64,000 nucleotides of DNA, taken from Fidelibacterota bacterium (GTDB lineage: Bacteria > Fidelibacterota > Marinisomatia > Marinisomatales > SCKK01). A program made the position numbers and the translations under genes. Shown one piece after another: positions 27,272-35,851 of this stretch. Location: the NCBI GenBank assembly GCA_004124475.1, contig SCKK01000013.1, positions 1 to 64,000 on the forward strand, read 5' to 3'. The notes below the pieces were generated by a model that saw only the letters and a program-made list of their open reading frames with translations, did not search any database and was not told where the DNA came from. Every line of letters starts with the position of its first letter. Position 1 is the first letter of the stretch.

Positions 27272-28666
27272 ATGAGACAAATAGACTTGCAGCACAGAGA
27301 GTTAATCAGCAAGGCAAACGCAAGTGTCAGCAACGCACAGGCCAAAGCAGAGAAAGATCCCCTCCGTCCGATCTACCACTTGACGACAGCAGCCAACTGG
27401 ATCAACGATCCAAACGGCCCGATTTTCTACAAGGGTGAGTATCATATGTTCTTTCAACACAATCCCTACAGCGATACATGGGGAAACATATCATGGGGTC
27501 ACGCAGTCAGCAAGAACCTTGTTCACTGGGAACATTTACCGATAGCGCTCACATCGGCTTCTGGCAGCTATGATAAAGACGGTATTTTTTCCGGCTGCTG
27601 TGTGGTGCATGATGGTGTGCCAACGATTATCTATACAGGCGTGTGGCCTGAAGTTCAATGTATCGCCAGAAGCTATGACGGCATGAGAACGTGGATAAAA
27701 TATCCTGGCAATCCAGTGATCGAGCAACCGCCAAGGGATGACTTGGAAGGCTTCCGTGATCCATTTGTCTGGAAAGAAAATGATACCTGGCATATGCTAA
27801 TTGGATCCGGAATTCAGGGCGAAGGTGGGATAGCACTGCTGTACAGCTCAAAGGACTTGGTTGCATGGGATTACATGTACCCCTTCTGTATCGGTTTTGG
27901 CAATATGTGGGAGTGTCCGAACTTTTTCCCCATTAGGGATAAACACGTACTTGTCGTTTCTCCTCATGATGAAGTGAAATATTCGGTTGGTACCTATGAA
28001 AACTCCATGTTCAATCCGGGACCATGGCATACAATGGATATGGGCGGTCGTGACAGTTTTTATGCTCCCAACTCTCTTAAGGATAATAAAGGACGACGGA
28101 TCATATGGGGTTGGATAATGGGTGGTGGTACTAAAGGCTACCCTTGGAGTGGCATCTTAACACTGCCTCGCGTTATCAGTCTTCGGTCAGATGATGTACT
28201 ATGCATGGATCCGTTACCCGAATTGAGAGAACTCCGCGGCAAACATTATCAATTCAAAGAAATTGCTCTCAAACCTGCATTCTCCAATATTCTTAATGGT
28301 GTTAAAGGGAATTGCCTGGAGATCGTTGTGGAGTTCGAACTGGGAACTGCGGAATCATTCGGAATAGAGGTGGGATGCTCTCCCGATGGAAAAGAAAAGA
28401 CGAAGATCGGATACAACCGTATAAGCAAACGTCTTTTTTCAGGAAACCGAGAGGGAGGCTTTGAGTTAACGGCAGACGAAAAGGCGCTGAGGCTCCATAT
28501 CTTTCTAGATAAGTCTGTGATAGAAGTTTATGCTAACAGACGGGAATGCATTACTGGTCGATATTATCCAAAACGGGCAGACAGTCTGGGCCTGAATTTG
28601 TTTGTGCGAGGAGGCTCAATGAAAATCAGGTCTTTAGACGTGTGGGAAATGAAATCTATCTGGTGA
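27272..28666 (+). CDS. GH32 glycoside hydrolase (sucrose/fructan hydrolase type)
   Basis: About 464 residues, cytoplasmic. All three GH32 catalytic motifs are present: WINDPNG with the nucleophile Asp, FRDP with the transition-state stabiliser, and WECPNFF with the acid/base Glu. MFFQHNP, WGHAVSKNLVHWEHLPIAL and IYTGV complete the five-bladed propeller, and the C-terminal beta-sandwich ends with SVIEVYANR...GGSMKIRSLDVWEM. It hydrolyses beta-fructosides such as sucrose, sucrose-6-phosphate or fructans. Start: ATG 27272 is used; GTG 27254 is in frame. Its presence beside GH130 genes widens the sugar range of the locus. Confidence 0.92.
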   Translation: MRQIDLQHRELISKANASVSNAQAKAEKDPLRPIYHLTTAANWINDPNGPIFYKGEYHMFFQHNPYSDTWGNISWGHAVSKNLVHWEHLPIALTSASGSYDKDGIFSGCCVVHDGVPTIIYTGVWPEVQCIARSYDGMRTWIKYPGNPVIEQPPRDDLEGFRDPFVWKENDTWHMLIGSGIQGEGGIALLYSSKDLVAWDYMYPFCIGFGNMWECPNFFPIRDKHVLVVSPHDEVKYSVGTYENSMFNPGPWHTMDMGGRDSFYAPNSLKDNKGRRIIWGWIMGGGTKGYPWSGILTLPRVISLRSDDVLCMDPLPELRELRGKHYQFKEIALKPAFSNILNGVKGNCLEIVVEFELGTAESFGIEVGCSPDGKEKTKIGYNRISKRLFSGNREGGFELTADEKALRLHIFLDKSVIEVYANRRECITGRYYPKRADSLGLNLFVRGGSMKIRSLDVWEMKSIW

Positions 28667-28669
28667 TTG

Positions 28670-28801
28670 TACCGAATCCTCATTGGTACCAAGGTGCAGG
28701 CTGAAGATATGGATGCTATTGAAGAACATACTATGATTGAATTCGAATTGGAGAAAGCTTATCTATTTGATGGAATTGCAAAAGAAAGGATTCTTTGCTA
28801 A
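28670..28801 (+). pseudogene. Fragment resembling the TOBE tail of a MalK-type ATPase
   Basis: Downstream of the GH32 gene a frame ending at TAA 28799-28801 encodes IEFELEKAYLFDGIAKERIL, which matches the last residues of UgpC/MalK ATPases; the ATPase at 23882 ends with [18 protein letters not shown]. The ATPase core is absent, so only the 3' tail of a lost transporter gene remains. The match is short, hence moderate confidence. Confidence 0.5.
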
Positions 28802-28827
28802 TCATCAGAGTGTGCTTTTTTTTCGAA

Positions 28828-29103
28828 TTAATCTGTTACAACTTTAAACACTTTATCTTTCTTTCTTGTTTTCTCAGATAATTTTACACCAATACTGTCG
28901 CCTTTCTTTGCTGCTGAAACAGAATTGTGTTCTATTTGCATGGAACCGACCTTGGTAATAAAATCAGTCGTATGTCCTTTAATATGTATGGTATCGCCTA
29001 CGGATAGTTTTCCTGTCGTTATTTCTATTGCGGCTACTGAGAGTTTGCCAAAATAATTGGAAACGTAGCCAATCTCTTTTTCTTTCACAAGCAATTCCTC
29101 CAT
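28828..29103 (-). CDS. Small EF-Tu domain 2-like protein
   Basis: A 91-residue protein made only of a beta-barrel like domain 2 of translation GTPases: VSNYFGKLSVAAIEITTGKLSVGDTIHIKGHTTDF, here read as VSNYFGKLSVAAIEI then GKLSVGDTIHIKG, followed by VGSMQIEHNSVSAAKKGDSIGVKLSEK. No GTPase domain is encoded. Such stand-alone proteins are annotated translation elongation factor-like; some lie near U32 peptidases. Their role is not established. It is alone on the - strand, convergent with the GH32 gene. Confidence 0.8.
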   Translation of the reverse strand: MEELLVKEKEIGYVSNYFGKLSVAAIEITTGKLSVGDTIHIKGHTTDFITKVGSMQIEHNSVSAAKKGDSIGVKLSEKTRKKDKVFKVVTD

Positions 29104-29756
29104 CTTTTGTTGTAAGTTATATAAAGATGATGCCTTAATTCAAGAATTATTAAAAACCACCCTTTTTGACACAATCCAAAATTATCTTAAGAACACCTCA
29201 TAAAACAGACTTTTTATATTTCAATACTCATCTCAAAATCAAAGTATCAAAACCGGCCCTCCTACATGAGTTCTGAGATTTGTCCGGCATAAGAAAATCA
29301 GACAAATAGATTATGAGGAATTATACTAATATTATTGATAGCTTGCTACTCGTAACGTAGAGTAGAGGTGTACCCTGGGTGAGATTCCCCGCCTACCGTC
29401 GCGCAGGGAACTCCCATCTTCACTTACCTGTCCGTCCGACAGGCGGGCGTTACGGCGGACAGGCACGACCTATGGATTGCCCATCTTCTCCCGATTACAT
29501 CGGGTTACGATGGACTAAGTTCGAAATATTACAGTTGTGAACTTGTGCATCGTAGGTGAACGAAGTGATCCGTAGATGTGTACCCCGGGCGAGATTCCAT
29601 ACCCGACTGCATCACGCCAGCCCGACTTTGTCGTACAGGCGGGCAGGCTGGGAACCTGTGACCTATGGATTATCTGTCTTCTCCCGATTACATTGGGTTA
29701 CGACGGACAGGGAAGTACGTTGCTCTATCTGCTGAACGAAGTGATCCGTAGATGTG
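29104..29756. other. Gene-free stretch with decayed tRNA-like tandem units
   Basis: Two imperfect units (about 29364-29555 and 29572-29756) precede the real tRNA-Arg. Each begins with the tRNA 3'-end sequence (GTGTACCC-GGGYGAGATTCC on the + strand) and contains CCTATGGATT and a shared block CTTCTCCCGATTACAT. Unit 2 also keeps TTGCTCTATC of the D-arm. They look like tRNA copies broken by insertions of GC-rich palindromic DNA (CGACAGGCGGGCG type). The part before 29340 is AT-rich and featureless. Confidence 0.6.

Positions 29757-29764
<8 letters not shown>
29557..29764 (+). repeat. Exact 32-bp direct repeat overlapping the tRNA 3' end
   Basis: The copies at 29557-29588 and 29733-29764 are identical over 32 bp (TGAACGAAGTGATCC then GTAGATGTGTACCCCGG). 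The second copy runs into the acceptor-stem 3' strand of tRNA-Arg. Duplication of a tRNA 3' end is what site-specific integration leaves, but the 176-bp spacing is too short to hold an element. Confidence 0.85.
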
Positions 29765-29830
<66 letters not shown>

Positions 29831-29980
29831 AATGCCTAAAATTACAGTGAATTAGATTGAAGGGGAAAAGATTCTTCCTTGCGTATTAAATAAAATAAGT
29901 CTGGGATGGAATATAAAGAAGCTTGAATTATGAACCGTCAATTCAGTTCATTTGTAGAATACAGCCAACTAAATTAATTC

Positions 29981-30721
29981 ATGTTCAAAACAACTATTAT
30001 TGACCAGATCAAAACCATTGAGATGGCAGGTGATGGTCCTAACGCCATGGATATAGAATTTCTTAAAACACTTAGTGGTGAGTTTGAGCCAAACGAATCA
30101 TTTCATGGTGTGGTATTAATGGGGAATGGTCGCTTCTTCAGCGCCGGACTGAATATCATCCGATTTATGGACACCAGTCGTGATGATCTGAAAATGGGAA
30201 TCATGACACTTGAGAGCCTTCTATATAAAGTTTTAACATTTCCTGGTCCTGTTATTGCGGTGGTCAATGGGCATGCAGTCGGTGGCGGATGTATCCTTTC
30301 TCTTGCCTGTGATTACAGGATTGGGATAAAGAGTCACATCAAATTTGCTGTAAACGAACTTACAATTGGTGTTGACTTACCTCCAATTGCACTTACTGCA
30401 ATCCGTAAATCAATCCCTGTCAACAATTTATTTGAGGTAGTGGCTTTTGGAAAATTTTATACTCCGGAAGAAGCATTATCAGTAGGAATGTTAAACGTGA
30501 TCCTTCCTTTTGAGGCGGCAGTTGAATATGCCAGAGAAAAAGTAAAATCAATTGCTCAATCACTCCCTGCTTTCCAACGACTCAAGAAAAGGTTGGTGGA
30601 ACCTGAATTAGAGAAAATTAAGGAGGAAACAAGGTCTGTCGAGGAGTTTGTGGATCAATGGTTTACTCCGGAGACCCAGACAAAACTTAAAGCAGCTCTG
30701 GAAAAACTCAAAAAGGGTTGA
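29981..30721 (+). CDS. Enoyl-CoA hydratase/isomerase (crotonase) family protein
   Basis: A 246-residue crotonase-fold protein. The oxyanion-hole motifs are GRFFSAGLNI and NGHAVGGGCILSLACDYRIG. The usual catalytic Glu pair of enoyl-CoA hydratase is not obvious: the segment is NELTIGVDLPPIALTAIRK, where Glu in NEL may be one. It could be a hydratase, isomerase or another acyl-CoA enzyme. It stands alone, 150 bp beyond the tRNA, with no Shine-Dalgarno site before ATG 29981. Confidence 0.88.
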   Translation: MFKTTIIDQIKTIEMAGDGPNAMDIEFLKTLSGEFEPNESFHGVVLMGNGRFFSAGLNIIRFMDTSRDDLKMGIMTLESLLYKVLTFPGPVIAVVNGHAVGGGCILSLACDYRIGIKSHIKFAVNELTIGVDLPPIALTAIRKSIPVNNLFEVVAFGKFYTPEEALSVGMLNVILPFEAAVEYAREKVKSIAQSLPAFQRLKKRLVEPELEKIKEETRSVEEFVDQWFTPETQTKLKAALEKLKKG

Positions 30722-31045
30722 ATGTATAAGTGTAAAAGTGTTCATGTGTTAAAGTGTTTAAGTGTTCATGTGCCCACCCCGTAGGGAGCGTAGTCCCGAA
30801 GTTTTGGGATACGGGTTCATGTGTTCAAGTAAATACGTGACAGTATACCATAAATCCCTACTTTAAAAAGAGTTCCTGTTGTGACATTCTTACGGACAAT
30901 TCATTAATACGTTAACACCTGAATACTTGCTCCAACGGAGTCCCTTTGACCCAGAGGGTCTCCCCTGTCCCGTAGGGACTCCCTCCGCGAGGAGGGAAAC
31001 ACTAATATTTTGTTATCATTTTTATGAATCATTAAGTCAGAGTTT
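30722..31045. other. Intergenic repeats: short-period tract and nested palindromes
   Basis: From 30724 to 30832 a degenerate tract of AAGTGTTCATGTGTTAAAGTG-type 7-12 nt units is interrupted by GTCCCGAAGTTTTGGGAT (30793-30810). From 30930 to 31000 there is a chain of small palindromes (CCCAGAGGG, CCCGTAGGGA, CCCTCCGCGAGGAGGG). No gene is seen. Confidence 0.6.
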
Positions 31046-31370
31046 TTATTGGTTTGGAATGACCACGACCGCCGTTCCGTAAGCAAGTATTTCCGAACTA
31101 TTAGACATAACCATTGAGGTCAAAAACCGGACATCGGTAATGGCATTTGCACCCGGACTTTCGGCATTTTTTACCATTCTTTCCAACGCCTCTTCTCTTG
31201 ATTCTGCCATCATTTCGGTATACTCTTTAATTTCGCCTCCAATTAATGTTCTCAAACTTGCTACGATATCTTTACCTATTATGGCGAGCACGGATTGTGC
31301 TTCCCTTAACCAAACCTTTCGTCTCCTTGATATGAAAACCGGCGATAGAGGAAGATGTAGTTAGGATCAT
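31046..31370 (-). pseudogene. YbjQ/UPF0145-like gene with one frameshift
   Basis: The - strand encodes MILTTSSSIAGFHIKETKGL..STIRARH from ATG 31370, then one extra base near 31280 shifts the frame, and the rest continues as IGKDIVASLRTLIGGEIKEY...ESPGANAITDVRF...ILAYGTAVVV to the stop at 31046. Joined, the two parts give a full ~107-residue UPF0145 protein of the heavy-metal-binding-domain type. Only the second part is open as a stand-alone frame, from an internal ATG at 31291. The true ATG lies 5 nt after the stop of the upstream membrane protein. It is either a real mutation or an assembly error. Confidence 0.85.
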
Positions 31371-31374
31371 TGTT

Positions 31375-31581
31375 TTATCCCCCTGAATGATTCTTTTTTG
31401 CGTCTGATCTTCTTTCCCTGATTAGACTGACAATGAAAAGTATTCCTCCGATGATAATAAGTCCGAGTCCTGCTTTGATAGGGAATGGAATATCGATAAT
31501 AGCTTGAAAAACAAGATATGCAATATAAATTACAACAACTGCAGCTCCGGCTAATGCCAGAAAAATTCCTACTGTTCTCAT
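31375..31581 (-). CDS. Small membrane protein with two transmembrane helices
   Basis: A 68-residue protein with two hydrophobic segments (residues ~5-28 and ~34-56) separated by DIPFPIKAG, then a basic tail RERRSDAKKNHSGG. It has no recognised family. Its start overlaps the stop of the next upstream gene by 4 nt (ATGA), and the ybjQ-like gene follows 4 nt downstream, so the three form one operon. Confidence 0.7.
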   Translation of the reverse strand: MRTVGIFLALAGAAVVVIYIAYLVFQAIIDIPFPIKAGLGLIIIGGILFIVSLIRERRSDAKKNHSGG

Positions 31582-31844
31582 TTCTTGCCTCCGGATCCCG
31601 AGTAAGGTTTAATAGTATCTTTTAACATTTTGCTAATTTCCTCTGGGCTGAGTGGAATCGATTGACCATCCAGATCCACAGTGGTGTGCTGACCTCGCAT
31701 GACCATCATTCTGACTTCCCTTTGCAGGGTGAGGGCGGTTTCACGGTCAAGCTGTAAATCACCCAGGTCAATTTTTGAAATGTTAATTCCCTCTTTATTT
31801 AACGGTTCTAATATTTTTATTAATATACTCTTTTGCTTCTTCAT
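31578..31844 (-). CDS. Hypothetical 88-residue protein
   Basis: A small soluble, charged protein: LIKILEPLNKEGINISKIDL, then LDRETALTLQREVRMMVMRG and SPEEISKMLKDTIKPYSGSG. No family is recognised. It is the first gene of a three-gene - strand operon with the membrane protein and the ybjQ-like gene, overlapping the former by 4 nt. Confidence 0.6.
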   Translation of the reverse strand: MKKQKSILIKILEPLNKEGINISKIDLGDLQLDRETALTLQREVRMMVMRGQHTTVDLDGQSIPLSPEEISKMLKDTIKPYSGSGGKK

Positions 31845-31950
31845 TTATTCTGCCCAGTTAACAACCTTTGATAAAATTACAATAATACTCGCAGAAAATA
31901 ATACATTTCAACTTTAGATTCATTGTAGATTTCCACTGTTTTTAAGAAAT

Positions 31951-32595
31951 ATGAAGATCAGAACATTTGAAGGGGGACTTGATAAAAATTTCACCTATTT
32001 GGTGACAGGAGGTGATTCTCCCCAAAGCGTTATAATTGACGCTGCGGTTCCAGTAGAACACCTGATACAGTCAGTCGAGAACAACAGGCTCACTCCAGTT
32101 TCATTACTGATTACTCACACACACCACGATCATATTGTTTATCTTCGGGAATATCAACAAGCCTTCCCAAATCTTAAAGTGCATCTTTGGAGACATAACA
32201 ACCACTGTTTGAACCAGCAAAATCTCTCCCATTTAGACATGATTCATGTGGGATCACTCAAGTTTACAGTGATTCATACTCCTGGACACACACCGGATTC
32301 TGTCTGCTATCTGGTGGATAGGAAGCTATTTACCGGAGATACTCTGTTCGTGGGTCGCACCGGGCGCACCATTGGCGCAACAAGTGATACCAAGCAGTTG
32401 TACAGGAGTGTCTATTCTAAAATATTCACTCTTCCGGGTAATACTGTGATCTATCCCGGACATAATTATGGGAATGTCCAAACAATAACACTCGACGAAA
32501 ATATAAAGATAAGTCCACTTCTAAGAGCAACGGATGAAGATGATTTTGTTAAGAGAATGAAAGAATATGAGCAATCGAGAAGAAAGCTTTACTAA
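31951..32595 (+). CDS. MBL-fold metallo-hydrolase (glyoxalase II-like)
   Basis: A 214-residue metallo-beta-lactamase-fold protein. Metal ligands are in THTHHDHIV (HxHxDH, residues ~54-60), HTPGHTPDS, GDTLF and IYPGHNYG. The motif FTGDTLFVGRTGRT is typical of glyoxalase II and persulfide-dioxygenase relatives. It could hydrolyse a thioester or oxidise a persulfide. It is separate from its neighbours, with no SD site at ATG 31951. Confidence 0.9.
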   Translation: MKIRTFEGGLDKNFTYLVTGGDSPQSVIIDAAVPVEHLIQSVENNRLTPVSLLITHTHHDHIVYLREYQQAFPNLKVHLWRHNNHCLNQQNLSHLDMIHVGSLKFTVIHTPGHTPDSVCYLVDRKLFTGDTLFVGRTGRTIGATSDTKQLYRSVYSKIFTLPGNTVIYPGHNYGNVQTITLDENIKISPLLRATDEDDFVKRMKEYEQSRRKLY

Positions 32596-32638
32596 ATTTT
32601 AAAGGTTTAGTAAAGTTTAATAAATAAGGAGGTTTAAA

Positions 32639-32968
32639 ATGAAGACATTCACAATAGGAATTATGACAGGTGTTTTACTTGTCACATCCTTATTTCTTTT
32701 CATCGGCGCAAAACCGGCTGAGGAGGATTCCATTAAAATGTATCTCGAGCAGTTAGAGAGCTTCCTCCGAACCGAATTGGCAAAAAGTGAAATTAGAGGA
32801 AGATATCAGCTTCAATCCTTTAGCATCGACCGAACTCACTGGCACTATATGCTGGACACCGCTTCAGGAGAACTCTACCGAATGGAATTGGGGAGAACAC
32901 CGGATAGAAGCGAGTGGATTCTCATGTCCATGGGAATTGCAGAGGAAGAGCCAGTAGAGGATGAATAG
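32639..32968 (+). CDS. Small exported hypothetical protein
   Basis: A 109-residue protein with an N-terminal membrane/signal segment (GIMTGVLLVTSLFLFIGA) and a short acidic globular part: LRTELAKSEIRGRYQL, WHYMLDTASGELYRMELG. The latter resembles the WY-like strand in small periplasmic proteins. The strong AAGGAGG ribosome binding site supports expression. No family is recognised. Confidence 0.7.
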   Translation: MKTFTIGIMTGVLLVTSLFLFIGAKPAEEDSIKMYLEQLESFLRTELAKSEIRGRYQLQSFSIDRTHWHYMLDTASGELYRMELGRTPDRSEWILMSMGIAEEEPVEDE

Positions 32969-32996
32969 CACTGAGTCATTTAAGATCATAGCCCTG

Positions 32997-33035
32997 ACCC
33001 CCCCCCGACCCCGACTTGTCGGGGGGGTCGGGGAG
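32997..33035. repeat. C/G-tract palindrome
   Basis: A run of C followed by CCCCGACTTGTCGGGG (33009-33024), then GGGTCGGGG. It is a strong hairpin that could end transcription of 32639-32968, although the T-run is missing. It belongs to the CCCGA/TCGGG palindrome family seen elsewhere in the window. Confidence 0.6.
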
Positions 33036-33109
33036 AGGAATTAAAAAGACGTAGTCCCGAAACTTAGGGATTTGAGTAATACTTTTCGTTCAGACACTAA
33101 ATAAATTTC

Positions 33110-33520
33110 ATGCCACCCCGAAAACGAAAAATCGAGGAAATCATGCATTTAATCGAACCGAAATTTAGCAAGGTACAGTTGCTCAAATTTCGTTGGGGTA
33201 TCTGGCTGTTCAACCAGCAGCGATATTGGGATGCTCACGAAGTTTGGGAAGACATCTGGCGTGAGCTTGGGAACGATTCAGAGGACGACTGGGAAATCAT
33301 CTTGCGGGGACTTATTCAATTTGCTGCCGGACTTCATTGTTGTCAAGAAGGTAAAAAGACTCAGGGGAGAGGGAATCTCCGGAAAGCACTGGTGAAGTTT
33401 AAGGTACTGCAGAATTCATTTGGAGGGATCATTTTTCCTGAAATCGTTTTGAATATTGAGGAAACTTTTGATTCTCCCGGAGATTTGATTGGGTATCAAT
33501 TGCCAATCATGAGGTCATAA
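33110..33520 (+). CDS. DUF309 family protein
   Basis: A 136-residue all-helical protein of the DUF309 family. The hallmark FNQQRYWDAHEVWEDIWREL (residues ~40-59) and the helix IILRGLIQFAAGLHCCQEGK are conserved. No biochemical function is established. It lies 2 nt upstream of the TlpA-like lipoprotein gene, so the two are probably cotranscribed. Confidence 0.85.
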   Translation: MPPRKRKIEEIMHLIEPKFSKVQLLKFRWGIWLFNQQRYWDAHEVWEDIWRELGNDSEDDWEIILRGLIQFAAGLHCCQEGKKTQGRGNLRKALVKFKVLQNSFGGIIFPEIVLNIEETFDSPGDLIGYQLPIMRS

Positions 33521-33522
33521 AC

Positions 33523-34044
33523 ATGGGGAAAATTTATCAATTTCCACTTTTACTGCTTCTATCCGGCCTGATAGGAATTGCTGGTGGGTGTTCACCAACA
33601 GTTGAAACTAATCAAGTTGATGCGGATTTTATTTTAAAAACAGTCAGTACCCATACTGGATCTGAAGGCGTGCTGGTTAATTTTTGGGCAACCTGGTGCG
33701 AACCTTGTGTGGAAGAGTTCCCTATGATTGTTGAGTTAAGTCGTGAATATGCATCCCAAGGTTTGGTGGTCTATTTTGTGAGTGTGGACTGGCTCGAGGA
33801 ACAAGCAAAGGTATTAACTTTCCTTAAAGAACATGGGGTGACGGGTCTATCCTTTATCAAAGATCAGGATAGTAATGAATTTATCGATGCAATTTCTGAA
33901 CAGTGGACGGGAGCAATCCCTTTTACAATAGTTTTTGGAAAATCTACAGGGAATGTTGTAGATTTATGGGAAGGGAAAGAATCGAAAGAGCGATTTGTAT
34001 CGGCAATAAAAAAATCGATTTATGAATCGATGGGAGGTTCATGA
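33523..34044 (+). CDS. TlpA-like thioredoxin-fold lipoprotein
   Basis: A 173-residue lipoprotein: lipobox IAGGC with Cys23, then a thioredoxin fold with the redox motif WCEPC (Cys59, Cys62) and the cis-Pro region TGAIPFTIVF. It should act in the periplasm as a disulfide reductase, as in cytochrome c maturation or thiol repair. The gene overlaps the following thioredoxin-like gene by 4 nt (ATGA), which suggests the two proteins work together. Confidence 0.9.
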   Translation: MGKIYQFPLLLLLSGLIGIAGGCSPTVETNQVDADFILKTVSTHTGSEGVLVNFWATWCEPCVEEFPMIVELSREYASQGLVVYFVSVDWLEEQAKVLTFLKEHGVTGLSFIKDQDSNEFIDAISEQWTGAIPFTIVFGKSTGNVVDLWEGKESKERFVSAIKKSIYESMGGS

Positions 34045-34643
34045 TGCTTGATAAAAAAATAACTTGGATACTGCCCCTTTTTCTTATAGCGAAATTATTG
34101 GGTGGAGAATTGGCAATAGGATCGTCTATCCCTATGGCGGATGTAAAAATGCAGGACATCAGTGACAAAGAAATCAGCCTGAATGAAGCCATGGGTGAGA
34201 AGGGTCTCTTGGTGATTTTTTCTTGTAATACATGTCCGTGGGTACATGCATGGGAAGATCGTTACATTACATTAGCGGAGAACTATGTCCCCAAAGGAAT
34301 TGGAATGATTGCTGTCAATTCCAATGAGGCTTTTCGGGAGAAGGGAGATGGAATTGACGAAATGAAGGTTAGAGCCAAAGATTATGGCTACAGCTTTTAT
34401 TATACTTTAGATGAGGGTTCCAGGCTGGCGAATGTTTTTGGTGCAACACGGACCCCACATATTTTTCTTTTTAATAAAGAGAGAAAGCTGGTTTATCGAG
34501 GCGCCATAGATGATAACGCCGGGAAACCGAAAAAGGTAAAAAAACCATATCTCATGAACGCTATGGATGAAATGCTTGCCGGCAGGGAGGCAGCAGTTAC
34601 ATCAACGAAGGCGTTGGGATGTTCAATTAAATTTGACAAATAA
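34041..34643 (+). CDS. Redoxin/AhpC-TSA-like thioredoxin-fold protein
   Basis: A 200-residue exported protein with a signal segment (LPLFLIAKLLGGELA) and the motif FSCNTCPWVHAWEDRY (Cys62, Cys65), characteristic of the thioredoxin-like redoxin family PF00578/DUF-type. It also has the TRTPHIFLFNKERKLVYRG loop with the cis-Pro and GAIDDNAGKP. It is likely a periplasmic thiol peroxidase or reductase. ATG 34041 overlaps the stop of the TlpA-like gene. Confidence 0.88.
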   Translation: MMLDKKITWILPLFLIAKLLGGELAIGSSIPMADVKMQDISDKEISLNEAMGEKGLLVIFSCNTCPWVHAWEDRYITLAENYVPKGIGMIAVNSNEAFREKGDGIDEMKVRAKDYGYSFYYTLDEGSRLANVFGATRTPHIFLFNKERKLVYRGAIDDNAGKPKKVKKPYLMNAMDEMLAGREAAVTSTKALGCSIKFDK

Positions 34644-34849
34644 CTGACCCAACCGTTAAAGCGATATAGTCTCTTTTGTAGGAAGACTTCAATCCCCCTC
34701 GAAAATGCTTATGAGTGTAAGCTGGTTGGACATCAGGAAAGCCAAGTTCTGAAGGCTGATGTGCTCCTTGGGACTGTTGGATATTATTTTTAATTCAGAA
34801 ACTGAGTAAATACAAGAACACTCAAACACGTAAACACATCTGCTAAACT
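34644..34849. other. Convergent spacer, no gene
   Basis: The interval between the convergent redoxin and metalloenzyme genes. The last part (34795-34847) is a degenerate AACACGTAAACACATC-type short-period tract like that at 30724. No terminator with a T-run was seen. Confidence 0.4.
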
Positions 34850-35851
34850 CTACAGACCAAAAAGCCGTAGAATAGCAGGTGTAACATCTGTCAAATCGTG
34901 TAGGGTAGCTGCGAAAGGCAATCGCAATTGTGGTGCACCGATGACAAGCGCAGGTACAAGATTGGAAGTGTGTCGGCGAGTACTCAGGTCTTCAAGATTT
35001 CCGTGATCGGAAGTGATCAGGATCAAACCCAAGTCGTCATCCCAAACATCCAATAAGCCTCCTAAAACCTTGTCAAATGTCTCCAGTAAAGTGCAAGCTG
35101 AGCTCATATTGTGTCGATGACCGACATAATCACTCAGCCAGTACTCAAAGAAAGTAAAGTCGTATTCTTGAGCTAACATCCCCAAATGTTCCCCCGCCTC
35201 AGAAGGTTCAAGTTGAGGTATATCTGGGAAGCCTAATTGATCCCGCCACCCTTGACCTGTAAAATCGGCGGAGAGAGCCTTGCCTGCTAAGAGGTCTGAC
35301 GTAGTCTTCAGGGGAATACCAGCGCTGGTGACTGCAAAAGCTACTACCCCCTGTTGGCGACGACCGGAGTCAAGTCCAGCGAAGTAGACAGGTGGGTAGG
35401 CATTGAGTAGAGTTACCTTGAGACCGACATTAAGTAAAGTTTTGAAAAGGTTGTTATCCTGTATTAAATGAGCAAGTTCATCGTTTGGTTTCGGTCCCTG
35501 GTGATACCCTAGTTTGGAAGACATATTTATACCTGTGAGCAGAGCAGCCTGACCGGTGGCCGATTTCGGCAATCCTTCCACTCCGAGACAGGCATCTAAA
35601 GCCAGCAAGGTGCAACGATCATTCTCAAACCTATGGTGTTGGTGAATTACCCGTTGGGGAGCTTTCTGAGGGTTTGGGACATTTGCAATGCCGCCTCGAT
35701 AGCTTGTCCTCGACGGAATCGTATCCACGACCAGGCGCTGGCCTTCCAGCAGGTTTTGCAGGTGGGGCATGGCAGCGCGAGCAAAAGGATTGCGGCTTGG
35801 ATCATCATGTCCCAGACCAATACCGTCAATGAAAAAGAATAGGAACTTCAT
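34850..35851 (-). CDS. Alkaline-phosphatase-superfamily metalloenzyme (PF01676-like)
   Basis: A 333-residue protein of the metalloenzyme superfamily that includes phosphoglycerate and phosphopento mutases. Metal ligands: FFIDGIGLGHDD at the N-terminus with the first Asp, KSATGQAALLTGIN with the nucleophilic Thr/Ser, EYWLSDYVGHRHN and ITSDHGNLEDL...RRHTSNLVPA with the Asp-His set. It may be a mutase or phosphodiesterase. Residues ~52-120 are an insertion between the first strand and the nucleophile. Substrate unknown. It lies on the - strand, convergent with the redoxin gene. Confidence 0.82.
   Translation of the reverse strand: MKFLFFFIDGIGLGHDDPSRNPFARAAMPHLQNLLEGQRLVVDTIPSRTSYRGGIANVPNPQKAPQRVIHQHHRFENDRCTLLALDACLGVEGLPKSATGQAALLTGINMSSKLGYHQGPKPNDELAHLIQDNNLFKTLLNVGLKVTLLNAYPPVYFAGLDSGRRQQGVVAFAVTSAGIPLKTTSDLLAGKALSADFTGQGWRDQLGFPDIPQLEPSEAGEHLGMLAQEYDFTFFEYWLSDYVGHRHNMSSACTLLETFDKVLGGLLDVWDDDLGLILITSDHGNLEDLSTRRHTSNLVPALVIGAPQLRLPFAATLHDLTDVTPAILRLFGL

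Noticed and set aside
26941-27345. 134-codon - strand frame with hydrophobic start
   Set aside because: It overlaps the well-supported orphan gene and the GH32 start; no homologue is recognised.
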